Of a stretch of DNA of 34,767 nucleotides, positions 34,428 through 34,767 are shown piece by piece. Source of the DNA: Bradyrhizobium yuanmingense (GTDB lineage Bacteria; Pseudomonadota; Alphaproteobacteria; Rhizobiales; Xanthobacteraceae); the NCBI RefSeq assembly GCF_900094575.1, contig NZ_FMAE01000018.1, positions 1 to 34,767 of the forward strand, written 5' to 3'. How positions within the stretch are numbered: position 1 is the first letter of the stretch; each line of letters starts with the position of its first letter. The notes under the pieces are model-generated. The model did not search any database. It saw nothing but the letters and a program-made list of their open reading frames with translations, and was not told the DNA's origin. Both the position numbers and the translations under genes were made by a program.

Positions 34428-34767
34428 GGCTCGGACTCAATTGATCCAATAGGCAACGATGGCGGCGAGATGGACGGCAGCCAAGAAGTTCGTGGCTAGT
34501 TTGTCGTAGCGAGTTGCGACACGCCTGAAATCCTTGAGGCGGCAGAAACAGCGCTCGATGACGTTGCGCCCCTTGTAGGCGCGTTTGCTGAAGCTGTGGA
34601 GAGTGACCCTGTTGGATTTGTTTGGAATGACGGGCTTGGCACCACGATCGACGATTTCGGCTCGAAAGCCATCGCCGTCGTACCCTTTGTCGCCAATGAG
34701 GGCAGACATGGGTGGCGCGAGTTCCAAAAGGGCTGGCGCTGCGGCAATATCAGCGTCCTGGCCTGGA
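34428..34767 (-). mobile_element. IS5-family insertion sequence, truncated by the window end
   Basis: An element encoding an IS5/IS427-type transposase reads leftward. The boundary at about 34428 (gggctcggactcaattgatc) is inferred from the position of the transposase stop and the start of an IS-end-like sequence. The other terminus lies outside the window, so no inverted-repeat pairing can be checked. Confidence 0.7.
34437..34767 (-). CDS. IS5-family transposase, C-terminal part (partial)
   Basis: At least 96 codons encode the end of an IS427-group DDE transposase: IGDKGYDGDGFRAEIVDRGA with the second catalytic Asp, then KRAYKGRNVIERCFCRLKDF, containing the Y-(2)-R-(3)-E-(6)-K signature with the catalytic Glu, and RRVATRYDKLATNFLAAVHL. 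The reading frame appears to continue beyond the window edge; in many members the upstream part is a separate overlapping ORF joined by frameshifting. The visible part is intact. Confidence 0.88.
   Translation of the reverse strand, partial: PGQDADIAAAPALLELAPPMSALIGDKGYDGDGFRAEIVDRGAKPVIPNKSNRVTLHSFSKRAYKGRNVIERCFCRLKDFRRVATRYDKLATNFLAAVHLAAIVAYWIN

Noticed and set aside
1..34767. CRISPR arrays, tRNA/rRNA genes, nod boxes and sigma-54 promoters
   Set aside because: No spaced direct repeats or cloverleaf sequences were seen, and TGGCAC-type stretches lacked the matching -12 element.

Overview
The window looks like part of the symbiosis island of a nodulating alphaproteobacterium, most likely Bradyrhizobium. 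The evidence is a near-complete rhizobial (Rhc) type III secretion system, Nop export substrates, TtsI-type promoter elements (tts boxes), high-GC coding sequence, and abundant insertion-sequence and pseudogene debris.

Layout. 1-2784: a group II intron encoding a reverse transcriptase/maturase sits inside an IS66-type transposase gene whose C-terminal part follows it. 2785-13190: a decayed accessory region. It holds a wrecked molybdate transporter locus (modA remnant, modB missing, frameshifted modC), a small Cys-rich exported protein, a NopM-like IpaH-type E3 ligase pseudogene, a pair of related ParA/MinD-like ATPase genes, and an M16 peptidase fragment. 13187-19452 (minus strand): a nopP-like effector gene, a TPR lipoprotein gene, rhcV, a y4yS-like gene, a 178-aa unknown, sctD, nopA and nopC. 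A tts box upstream of nopC probably drives most of these. 20126-21894 (plus strand): tts box, nopE1 with two self-cleaving DUF1521 domains, and a terminator. 22481-25590 (minus strand): nopH, a repeat-rich tts-controlled gene with a frameshift, and rhcC1. 25658-34165 (plus strand): tts box, then the tightly overlapping operon nopB-rhcJ-nolU-nolV-rhcN-sctO-rhcQ-rhcR-rhcS-rhcT-rhcU. 34428-end: part of an IS5-family element.

How it works together. RhcR/S/T/U/V form the export gate. RhcJ and SctD build the inner-membrane rings, RhcQ/NolU/NolV/SctO/RhcN the cytoplasmic sorting and ATPase complex, and RhcC1 the N-terminal part of a split outer-membrane secretin. NopA, NopB and NopC are external or early substrates, and NopE1, NopP and NopH are later ones. 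Five clear tts boxes and one degenerate one point to common control by TtsI, which is encoded outside the window together with rhcC2.

Most notable points. RhcU has RGSA where the autocleavage motif NPTH is expected. Two divergent ParA-like ATPases are paired beside the secretion genes. Sequence decay is confined to effector and accessory genes while the secretion core is intact. Names rest on reading the sequence and on family knowledge; no database search was run.
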